Below are positions 1-5,857 of a stretch of DNA of 5,857 nucleotides, one piece after another (position 1 is the first letter of the stretch; each line of letters opens with the position of its first letter). The position numbers and the translations under genes are program-made. The notes beneath the pieces are model-generated. The model worked only from the letters and a program-made list of their open reading frames with translations. It did not search any database and was not told where the DNA came from. Source of the DNA: an uncultured Bacteroidales bacterium (GTDB lineage Bacteria > Bacteroidota > Bacteroidia > Bacteroidales > Bacteroidaceae); the NCBI GenBank assembly GCA_902783615.1, contig CACZRQ010000231.1:1-5857 (forward strand), read 5' to 3'.

Positions 1-3000
1 AATACCACTCCATCTTGATGGAGCCTTGGGATGGTCCTGCCGCCCTACTCTTCTCAGATGGACGCTATGCTGGTGGTATGCTCGACAGAAATGGTCTGCG
101 CCCCAGTCGCTATACCATTACCAAACAAGGTATGATGGTGGTGGCATCGGAAGTGGGTGTGATGGACTTCGAGCCAGGCAATGTGGTCAGCAAAGGTCGC
201 CTGCAGCCTGGCAAGATCCTGCTCATCGACACACAGGAAGGAAAGGTCTATTATGATGGCGAGATCAAGGAACAGTTGGCCAAGGCGCATCCCTACCAGC
301 AGTGGTTGAACGAGAACCGTGTGCAGTTGGAGAAGCTGAAGAGCGGTCGCCATGTGGAGAACAGTGTGAGCCATCTTGAAAGCAAGCTGGTGAACTTCGG
401 CTTCGGCCAGGAGGACATCGACCGCACCATTGTGCCGATGGCTACAACAGCTCAGGAACCTGTGTCGGCGATGGGAAACGACACCCCATTGGCTGTCATC
501 AGCGATCGTCCACAGCCTTTCTTCAACTATTTCCGTCAGCAATTCGCCCAAGTGACCAACCCAGCCATCGACCCCATCCGCGAGGAACTGGTGATGAGCC
601 TGACAGAATACATCGGTGCCGTTGGCACTAACATCCTGAAGCCAGATGCCAGCAATTGCAAGATGGTGCGATTGCCACAGCCCGTGCTTACAAACACACA
701 ACTCGACATATTATGCAACATCCGCTACAAGGGATTCAAAACCAAAAAGTTGGCAACACTCTTTGAAGTGGAAAAGGGAGAAAACGGATTGCATCAAGCC
801 CTTGACAATCTGTGCAAAGAGGCTGAGGTGTGCGTAGATGAGGGGGTGAACTACATCATCCTTTCCGACCGCGACATCGACGAGACCCATGCAGCCATCC
901 CTTCCCTGCTGGCGGTTTCTGCTGTCCACCATTATCTGATTAGCGAGGGCAAGCGCGTACAGACCGCCCTCATCGTGGAGAGCGGTGAGATACGCGAAAC
1001 CATGCATGCCGCATTGCTGCTGGGCTATGGTGCCTCAGCTCTGTGTCCTTATATGGCATTCGCCGTGCTCGACGATTTGGTGAAGAAGGGAAAGATTCAG
1101 GAAGAATACACCACAGCCGAGAAGAACTACATCAAGGCAGTGGATAAGGGATTGAAGAAGATCATGTCAAAGATGGGCATCTCCACCATCCGCTCCTATC
1201 GTGGCGCAAAGATATTCGAGAGCATCGGATTGAGCGAGGATTTGCTGAGACGCTATTTCGGCACAGAAACCAGCACCATCGGAGGCATCGGGTTGAAAGA
1301 GATTGCCCGCGATGCAATCCGCATGCATGAAGCTGCAAAGAATCATAGCCTTTTGCAGAACCAAGGTCAGTTCTCTTGGCGCAGGGATGGAATCCTGCAT
1401 GCCTGGAATCCTGAAACGATTGCTAACCTGCAGTTGGCCACACGATTGGGCAGCTATAAGAAGTTCAAGGAATGGGCTGCGATGGTGGATGAGAAGGAAA
1501 GTCCCATCTTCATTCGCGACTTCTTCAGCTGGAAGAAAGCTGCCAATCCGGTTCCTCTGGAAGAGGTAGAGCCTGTGGAAAGCATCGTGAAGCATTTCGT
1601 GACAGGAGCCATGAGCTTTGGCGCATTGAGCATCGAGGCACACGAGGCATTGGCCATCGCCATGAACAAATTGGGCACCAGAAGCAACACGGGCGAGGGC
1701 GGCGAGGACAACGCGCGCTATCATGCTGAGGTGGATGGCATCTCGCTGTCGAGCAAGACGAAGCAGATTGCCAGTGGACGCTTTGGTGTGACCACTGAAT
1801 ACCTGGTGAATGCCGAAGAGATACAGATCAAGGTAGCACAGGGCGCAAAGCCAGGTGAAGGCGGACAACTGCCTGGCTTCAAGGTGAATGAAATCATTGC
1901 AAAGACCCGTAATGCCATCCCGGGCATCTCGCTCATTTCTCCCCCACCTCACCACGACATCTATAGCATCGAGGATTTGGCGCAACTCATCTTCGATTTG
2001 AAGAACGTGAACCCCACGGCTGCCGTGAGTGTGAAACTCGTGGCAGAGAGTGGTGTTGGCACAATCGCCGCTGGTGTGGCCAAGGCTAAGGCCGATCTCA
2101 TCGTCATCAGTGGTGCCGAGGGTGGTACGGGCGCTTCGCCAGCCAGTTCCATCCGCTATGCAGGCATCTCGCCTGAGATAGGACTGGCAGAGACTCAGCA
2201 GACACTGGTCATCAACGGACTGCGTAATCATGTGCGTCTGCAAACCGACGGACAGCTGAAAACGGCTAAGGATGTGATTATCATGGCGATGTTGGGAGCT
2301 GATGAGTTTTCATTCGGTACATTGCCACTCATCGTGTTGGGTTGCGTGATGATGCGCAAATGTAACACAAACACCTGTCCGATGGGTGTGGCAACACAGA
2401 ATCCTGAATTGCGCAAGCATTTCCAGGGACATGCTGACTATGTGGTCAACTTCTTCACATTCTTGGCAGAGCAAGTGCGCGAATACCTCTCGGAGATAGG
2501 CGTACGCTCCATCCGGGAAATCATTGGCCATACCGAACTGATTGTGGTGAACACCAACCACGCTACCGAGAAGCAAAAGACCATCGATTTCGCCCGTCTG
2601 CTGCATAAGCCTGAAAGCGAGAAGAATATCTGCTGGGATGGTGGCGAGTTCACAAAGGTGAGCGGCGTGAAGGACGAAGAGATCATCCGTGCTGCACAGA
2701 AGGCCATCGAACGGCAGGAGGAAGTCACCCTCGATTATGCCATCAGAAATACCGACCGAGCCACCACTACGATGCTCTCAGGCATCATTGCCCTGAAATA
2801 TGGGGAAAAGGGATTGCCTGACGACACCATCAACATCAAGTTCAAGGGATCTGCGGGTCAGTCGTTTGGCGCATTTGCCGTTCACGGCCTGAACCTCAAG
2901 CTTGAAGGAGAATGCAACGACTATTTCGGCAAGGGACTCTCTGGTGGCCGCATCAGCATTCTGCCACCAGCCAGAAGCAGCAGCGTCTTCCGCGCAGAAG

Positions 3001-3503
3001 ACAACATCATTGCCGGTAATACGGGTCTGTATGGAGCCACCTCTGGCGAACTATATATAAATGGTAGGGTTGGCGAACGCTTTGCCGTCCGCAATTCAGG
3101 AGCCATTGCCGTCGTCGAGGGCGCAGGCGACCATTGTTGCGAATACATGACAGGCGGCCGAGTGGTGGTATTGGGCGATACAGGACGAAACTTTGCTGCC
3201 GGCATGAGCGGTGGTTTGGCCTACGTCTATGACCGCAACCACAACTTCGACTACTACTGTAATATGGATATGGTGGAGCTCTCACTCGTGGAGGACAGCG
3301 TCGGCCGCAAGGAATTGCTCGAACTGATTCGACAGCACTATCTGCACACGGGCTCAGCCCTCGCAGGTCGCATGCTCGACGATTTCTCGAAGTATATCGA
3401 CGACTTCATCCAAGTTGTCCCCATCGAGTACAAGCGTGTGTTGGAAGAAGAGAAGATGGCGCGTCTGCACGAGAAGATTGCCGACATCCAGCGAGATTAT
3501 TAA
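1..3503 (+). CDS. gltB: Glutamate synthase (NADPH) large subunit, 5'-partial
   Basis: Large (alpha) subunit of cytoplasmic glutamate synthase; it uses GltD-derived electrons to make two glutamates from glutamine and 2-oxoglutarate. The frame is open from base 3 to TAA at 3501-3503. TTG at 15 and ATG at 18 are internal codons, because the residues before them (YHSIL) continue into the conserved MEPWDGPAA motif of the amidotransferase domain. About 340 N-terminal residues, including the nucleophile Cys, lie outside the window. Counting from base 15: end of the class II glutaminase domain about 1-90; central domain about 140-420 (MGNDTP near 153); FMN-binding synthase domain about 475-850, with TGAMSFGALS at 530, NTGEGGE at 558, KPGEGGQLPG at 612, SPPPHHD at 642 and GAEGGTGASP at 700. 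The 3Fe-4S ligands are C777, C783 and C788 (C-x5-C-x4-C). The C-terminal GXGXG beta-helix domain starts near 945. All expected motifs are intact. gltD follows after 28 bases, so the two genes are probably cotranscribed. Confidence 0.97.
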   Translation, partial: YHSILMEPWDGPAALLFSDGRYAGGMLDRNGLRPSRYTITKQGMMVVASEVGVMDFEPGNVVSKGRLQPGKILLIDTQEGKVYYDGEIKEQLAKAHPYQQWLNENRVQLEKLKSGRHVENSVSHLESKLVNFGFGQEDIDRTIVPMATTAQEPVSAMGNDTPLAVISDRPQPFFNYFRQQFAQVTNPAIDPIREELVMSLTEYIGAVGTNILKPDASNCKMVRLPQPVLTNTQLDILCNIRYKGFKTKKLATLFEVEKGENGLHQALDNLCKEAEVCVDEGVNYIILSDRDIDETHAAIPSLLAVSAVHHYLISEGKRVQTALIVESGEIRETMHAALLLGYGASALCPYMAFAVLDDLVKKGKIQEEYTTAEKNYIKAVDKGLKKIMSKMGISTIRSYRGAKIFESIGLSEDLLRRYFGTETSTIGGIGLKEIARDAIRMHEAAKNHSLLQNQGQFSWRRDGILHAWNPETIANLQLATRLGSYKKFKEWAAMVDEKESPIFIRDFFSWKKAANPVPLEEVEPVESIVKHFVTGAMSFGALSIEAHEALAIAMNKLGTRSNTGEGGEDNARYHAEVDGISLSSKTKQIASGRFGVTTEYLVNAEEIQIKVAQGAKPGEGGQLPGFKVNEIIAKTRNAIPGISLISPPPHHDIYSIEDLAQLIFDLKNVNPTAAVSVKLVAESGVGTIAAGVAKAKADLIVISGAEGGTGASPASSIRYAGISPEIGLAETQQTLVINGLRNHVRLQTDGQLKTAKDVIIMAMLGADEFSFGTLPLIVLGCVMMRKCNTNTCPMGVATQNPELRKHFQGHADYVVNFFTFLAEQVREYLSEIGVRSIREIIGHTELIVVNTNHATEKQKTIDFARLLHKPESEKNICWDGGEFTKVSGVKDEEIIRAAQKAIERQEEVTLDYAIRNTDRATTTMLSGIIALKYGEKGLPDDTINIKFKGSAGQSFGAFAVHGLNLKLEGECNDYFGKGLSGGRISILPPARSSSVFRAEDNIIAGNTGLYGATSGELYINGRVGERFAVRNSGAIAVVEGAGDHCCEYMTGGRVVVLGDTGRNFAAGMSGGLAYVYDRNHNFDYYCNMDMVELSLVEDSVGRKELLELIRQHYLHTGSALAGRMLDDFSKYIDDFIQVVPIEYKRVLEEEKMARLHEKIADIQRDY

Positions 3504-3531
3504 TCATCATTCTTAATTATTCATTATCATC
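3504..3531. repeat. gltB-gltD spacer with a heptamer-repeat fragment
   Basis: The whole 28-base spacer contains no G. Its core at 3508-3525, read on the minus strand, is AATGAAT, AATTAAG, AATG. This matches 4171-4195 of the gltD repeat at 17 of 18 positions if one AATTAAG unit is left out. No Shine-Dalgarno sequence precedes the gltD ATG, and no terminator hairpin with a T run is present, consistent with readthrough from gltB. The match could partly reflect low-complexity A/T sequence, but the shared order of units argues for common origin. Confidence 0.6.
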
Positions 3532-4938
3532 ATGGGAAATCCAAAAGCATTTTTAGAGATACATCGCCAAGAGGCGGGATATCGTCCTATTCACGATAGA
3601 ATCCTCGATTTCGGAGAGGTGGAACAGACTCTCAATACACGCGAACGCAAACTGCAGGCGAGTCGATGCATGGACTGTGGCGTGCCGTTCTGCCATTGGG
3701 CTTGTCCGTTGGGCAACAAGGCACCCGAGTGGAACGATGCCCTGTATAAGGGCGATTGGGAATTGGCCTATCGCTTGCTCAACAGCACCAACCCATTCCC
3801 CGAGTTTACTGGACGCATCTGCCCTGCCCTTTGCGAGAAGGCTTGTGTGCTGAACCGCTATAACCACGAGCCAACCACCAACCGCGAAGACGAAGCTGCC
3901 ATTACCGAGGCTGCTTTCCGTGAGGGATATATCCAGCCTTGCACCGATATTGTGCGAAACGGTAAAAGTGTGGCAGTAGTCGGCGCGGGTCCTGCTGGCC
4001 TTGCTGCTGCCAACTATCTGAACCTCATGGGCTATCAGGTCACCGTTTTCGAGAAGAACGAGGCCGCAGGCGGTTTGCTCCGCTACGGCATACCTAACTT
4101 CAAGCTCAACAAGGCGCTGATTGATCGCCGTATCCGATTGCTGGAGGCAGAAGGAATTGAATTCCATTTTAATGAAGAATTAAGAATTAAGAATGTAGAT
4201 AAGAATGAAGAATCCCTGACTGATGAATCCAATTCTTCATTATCCACTCTTCATTCTTCATTCGATGCTGTGGTCATCGCTACAGGTACCCCTATTGCCC
4301 GCGACCTCAACATTCCTGGCCGTGAGCTGAAAGGCGTGCATCTGGCACTCGAGTTGCTCTCTCAGCAGAACCGCGTGCTGGCAGGCATGGAGTTCAGCAA
4401 GGATGAGCGGGTAACAGCCAAGGGCAAGGACGTGCTGGTGATTGGTGGTGGCGACACGGGCAGCGACTGCATTGGCACCGCCCATCGTCAGGGCTGCAAG
4501 AGCGTCACACAGATAGAGATCCTGCCCAAACCAGTGGAAGGTCCCGACGACCCGCCGAACCCTTGGCCAAACTGGCCTCGCACGCTGAAAACCACCTCGT
4601 CGCACGAAGAAGGATGCACCCGTAGGTGGAACATCAACACCTTGGAGTTCTTGGGTAAGGACGGCAAACTGACAGGCGTGAAGGTGGAGGAAATCGACTG
4701 GGAACCCAATCCCGCAGGCGGTCGCCCCATCATGGTCAAGAAAGGCAAGCCCGAAGTCATCAAGGCCGAACTGGTACTCTTGGCGATGGGATTCCTCAAG
4801 CCCGAGCATCCGCAATATCCCGAGAATGTTTTCGTTTGTGGCGATGCCGCCAATGGAGCCTCGTTGGTGGTGCGCGCTTTGGCAAGCGGAAAACAGACAG
4901 CTTTCAAGGTAGATCAGTATCTCAAGCAAAACAGGTGA
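3532..4938 (+). CDS. gltD: Glutamate synthase (NADPH) small subunit
   Basis: Small (beta) subunit of glutamate synthase, 468 residues; it oxidises NADPH on FAD and passes electrons through Fe-S clusters to GltB. The N-terminal ferredoxin-like region has C46, C49, C54, C58 (C-x2-C-x4-C-x3-C) and C97, C101, C105, as expected for the two 4Fe-4S clusters. The FAD Rossmann motif GAGPAG is at 151-156, with E174 ending the second strand. The NADPH motif GGGDTG is at 305-310. The closing FAD motif, CGDAANGASLVV, is near 436-447. The ATG at 3532 starts the usual short N-terminus, 28 bases after gltB, without a Shine-Dalgarno sequence, as is common in Bacteroidetes. Two oddities stand out. Residues 214-244 are a Ser/Asn/Glu-rich stretch encoded by an inverted repeat, in place of the usual segment before the FDAVVIATG strand. 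The stretch between MGFLKPEH and VFVCGDAA is also short compared with proteobacterial GltD. The frame is otherwise intact and the protein is probably functional. Confidence 0.96.
   Translation: MGNPKAFLEIHRQEAGYRPIHDRILDFGEVEQTLNTRERKLQASRCMDCGVPFCHWACPLGNKAPEWNDALYKGDWELAYRLLNSTNPFPEFTGRICPALCEKACVLNRYNHEPTTNREDEAAITEAAFREGYIQPCTDIVRNGKSVAVVGAGPAGLAAANYLNLMGYQVTVFEKNEAAGGLLRYGIPNFKLNKALIDRRIRLLEAEGIEFHFNEELRIKNVDKNEESLTDESNSSLSTLHSSFDAVVIATGTPIARDLNIPGRELKGVHLALELLSQQNRVLAGMEFSKDERVTAKGKDVLVIGGGDTGSDCIGTAHRQGCKSVTQIEILPKPVEGPDDPPNPWPNWPRTLKTTSSHEEGCTRRWNINTLEFLGKDGKLTGVKVEEIDWEPNPAGGRPIMVKKGKPEVIKAELVLLAMGFLKPEHPQYPENVFVCGDAANGASLVVRALASGKQTAFKVDQYLKQNR
4171..4262. repeat. In-frame heptamer-based inverted repeat inside gltD
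   Basis: This is a 92-base, about 29% GC, imperfect palindrome. The left arm (4171-4213) has no C and the right arm (4232-4262) has no G. AATGAAGAAT at 4171-4180 pairs perfectly with 4253-4262. A second copy at 4204-4213 pairs perfectly with 4232-4241, around an 18-base loop. GTAGAT at 4195-4200 also pairs with 4242-4247 with one mismatch. Both arms are built of a degenerate heptamer, AATKAAG, repeated about six times on the left and four on the right. Its translation, gltD residues 214-244, runs NEELRIKNVDKNEE, then a Ser-rich part. It differs sharply from the GC-richer coding DNA around it. It looks like a small dispersed repeat that landed in or replaced coding sequence; mobility is inferred. 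Confidence 0.85.
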
Positions 4939-5003
4939 TGGTTACAAAAAGGCGATTTGCAGCTGTTGACGGCACGAAATTATAAGGATTTTCGGTACGA
5001 ATC

Positions 5004-5022
5004 ATGCTAAACTGTTAGCCAT
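5004..5022. other. Small hairpin downstream of gltD, weak terminator candidate
   Basis: GCTAA (5006-5010) and TTAGC (5015-5019) form a perfect 5-base stem around ACTG. A bulged alternative extends it by pairing ATG at 5004-5006 with CAT at 5020-5022. No T run follows on the + strand, so it is not a textbook intrinsic terminator. Its position 65 bases after the gltD stop suggests mRNA 3' end formation or stabilisation, but this is weakly supported. Confidence 0.25.
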
Positions 5023-5038
5023 AGAGAAAATCTTCAAA

Positions 5039-5076
5039 CAAAAAGTTGTGGAAAAATTTGTAAATCTAACTTTTTG
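5039..5076. promoter_or_regulatory. Perfect 9-base inverted repeat around the dapF -33 box
   Basis: CAAAAAGTT at 5039-5047 is exactly mirrored by AACTTTTTG at 5068-5076, with 20 bases between. The -33 TTTG (5057-5060) lies in the loop and the right arm lies in the promoter spacer. An inner ATTT/AAAT pair (5056-5059, 5062-5065) makes it nearly a nested palindrome. It could be an operator or, with its A-tract and T-tract arms, a terminator for transcripts arriving from gltD. The low-complexity arms make chance possible. Confidence 0.35.
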
Positions 5077-5087
5077 CTGTAATTTTG
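5057..5087 (+). promoter_or_regulatory. Bacteroidetes-type promoter for dapF
   Basis: TTTG at 5057-5060 and TAATTTTG at 5080-5087 are separated by exactly 19 bases. This fits the Bacteroidetes primary sigma factor consensus of a -33 TTTG and a -7 TAnnTTTG with a spacer of about 17-23. Transcription would start near 5091-5096, giving a leader of about 30 A-rich bases before the dapF ATG. It is the only such full match in the intergenic region, and it indicates that dapF is transcribed independently of gltBD. Confidence 0.8.
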
Positions 5088-5125
5088 CCCATGAAAACAA
5101 ACAAAAAGACAACTATAATTAGATA

Positions 5126-5857
5126 ATGAATAACAAAAGGTCACATATTATTGGTTTCACGAAGATGCATGGTTGCGGCAACGACTACATCTATGTAAAC
5201 ACGATGCAATACGAGGTGCCTTCGCCTGCCGAAGCGGCCATCCAATGGAGCAACCGCTTCAAGGGCATTGGCTCCGACGGGCTGGTGCTGATCGGCAAGT
5301 CGCCTGTTCCCGAAGCCGACTATTCCATGCGCATCTTCAATGCCGACGGCTCTGAAGCCATGATGTGTGGCAATGCCTCCAGGTGTATAGGCAAATACCT
5401 GTATGAACGTGGTTTCACCCGCAAGACGGAAATCCGCCTACTCACCCTTTCTGGCATCAAGACCCTGTGGCTGCATCTGTCATGCGATGTGGTGGAAAGC
5501 GTCACCGTCGATATGCTGGAACCCAAGCTCCAGGAAGCTTCGCAGTTTGTGGCCGACAGCGACCTGCCCTTGGGTACCTTCGTTTCCATGGGCAATCCCC
5601 ATTACGTCATCTTCACCGATGATGTGAACCAGGTAGGCAGCAAGGGACCCGTGCTGGAGCATCATCCCGCTTTTCCGCAACGCTGCAACATCGAGTTTGC
5701 CAACGTGTTGGCCGATGGCTCCATCCGCACCCGTGTGTGGGAACGAGGCAGCGGCATCACCCAAGCTTGCGGCACTGGTGCCTGCGCCACAGCCGTTGCA
5801 GCCGTTGTCACAGGAAAGGCACCCTGCACATCAACCATCGTGATGGACGGCGGCAAG
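5126..5857 (+). CDS. dapF: Diaminopimelate epimerase, 3'-partial
   Basis: A PLP-independent, cytoplasmic two-cysteine epimerase that converts LL- to meso-diaminopimelate for lysine and peptidoglycan synthesis. The frame is open for 244 codons to the window edge. The family is usually about 270 residues, so roughly 25-30 are missing. The opening FTKMHGCGNDY (11-21) is the family signature. The first catalytic Cys is C81 in MCGNASRC and the second is C215 in ACGTGACA. Substrate-binding residues fit at N19, N157 (GNPHY), N188 (CNIEF) and E206-R207 (RVWERGSG). The start at 5126 is the only ATG between the in-frame TAG at 5120-5122 and the FTKMHG motif. It leaves a ten-residue lead-in and has no Shine-Dalgarno sequence. 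The gene has its own promoter 187 bases or less after gltD. In Bacteroides the LL-diaminopimelate aminotransferase gene is often next to dapF, so dapL may follow; that lies outside the window. Confidence 0.96.
   Translation, partial: MNNKRSHIIGFTKMHGCGNDYIYVNTMQYEVPSPAEAAIQWSNRFKGIGSDGLVLIGKSPVPEADYSMRIFNADGSEAMMCGNASRCIGKYLYERGFTRKTEIRLLTLSGIKTLWLHLSCDVVESVTVDMLEPKLQEASQFVADSDLPLGTFVSMGNPHYVIFTDDVNQVGSKGPVLEHHPAFPQRCNIEFANVLADGSIRTRVWERGSGITQACGTGACATAVAAVVTGKAPCTSTIVMDGGK

Larger units (their letters stand above)
4939..5125. other. gltD-dapF intergenic region
   Basis: These 187 bases separate the two transcription units. The first 65 bases (4939-5003) hold nothing I can recognise. They are followed by the small hairpin, the 9-base inverted repeat, the promoter and the A-rich dapF leader. 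No gene longer than an 11-codon leader frame is present, and no clear intrinsic terminator for gltBD is visible. Confidence 0.7.

Noticed and set aside
15..20. TTG or ATG as the true start of gltB
   Set aside because: The upstream in-frame codons continue the protein, and the next residues are the internal MEPWDGPAA motif of the amidotransferase domain, so the start is outside the window.
54..701. 215-codon open frame antisense to gltB
   Set aside because: Same reasoning: a shadow of a strongly conserved sense gene, with no promoter or motif of its own.
1167..2243. 358-codon open frame antisense to gltB
   Set aside because: It lies opposite the most conserved FMN-domain part of gltB and its translation shows no recognisable domain. 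Long antisense frames are common opposite GC-rich, biased coding sequence.
4171..4262. Frameshift or pseudogene interpretation of gltD at the repeat
   Set aside because: The frame stays open through the repeat, and the conserved FDAVVIATG strand resumes directly afterwards in the same frame.
4258..4929. 223-codon open frame antisense to gltD
   Set aside because: The gltD frame carries all the family motifs here; the antisense translation is rich in His, Cys and Leu without domain features.
5114..5119. TATAAT resembling an E. coli -10 box just before dapF
   Set aside because: It lies 7 bases before the start codon with no partner -35 element, and the Bacteroidetes-type promoter upstream is a full match with proper spacing.
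5173..5355. 60-codon + strand frame inside dapF
   Set aside because: It is out of frame with dapF, whose frame carries the catalytic motifs continuously from 5126 to the window end.

Overview
The window looks like a chromosomal segment from a Bacteroidales bacterium, with a Prevotella-like feel. The grounds are a Bacteroidetes-type promoter (TTTG, 19 bases, TAATTTTG) in front of the third gene, no Shine-Dalgarno sequences, A/T-rich leaders, and the style of the glutamate synthase and DapF proteins. The genus is an inference. All genes are on the + strand. There are no tRNAs, rRNAs, CRISPR arrays, insertion sequences or phage genes.

Layout: (1) 1-3503 is the 3' three quarters of gltB, the large subunit of NADPH-type glutamate synthase, cut at its 5' end by the window edge. 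(2) 3504-3531 is a 28-base spacer with no G, carrying a short copy of a heptamer repeat. (3) 3532-4938 is complete gltD, the small subunit, carrying an in-frame 92-base heptamer-based inverted repeat (4171-4262). (4) 4939-5125 is a 187-base intergenic region with a small hairpin, a perfect 9-base inverted repeat and a promoter. (5) 5126-5857 is dapF, diaminopimelate epimerase, cut at its 3' end by the window edge.

How the genes work together: GltB and GltD form the enzyme that turns glutamine plus 2-oxoglutarate into two glutamates. GltD passes NADPH electrons through FAD and Fe-S centres to the FMN and 3Fe-4S centre of GltB. This is the main ammonium-assimilation route together with glutamine synthetase. 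DapF makes meso-diaminopimelate for peptidoglycan and lysine. That pathway takes its amino nitrogen from glutamate, so the neighbourhood makes sense, but dapF appears to be a separate transcription unit.

The enzymes themselves are ordinary. The unusual part is the repeat: degenerate AATKAAG heptamers form a foldable palindrome inside the gltD reading frame, where it seems to have replaced a normal stretch of protein. A trimmed copy in the opposite orientation lies in the gltB-gltD spacer. It resembles a small dispersed repeat able to colonise both spacers and coding sequence.
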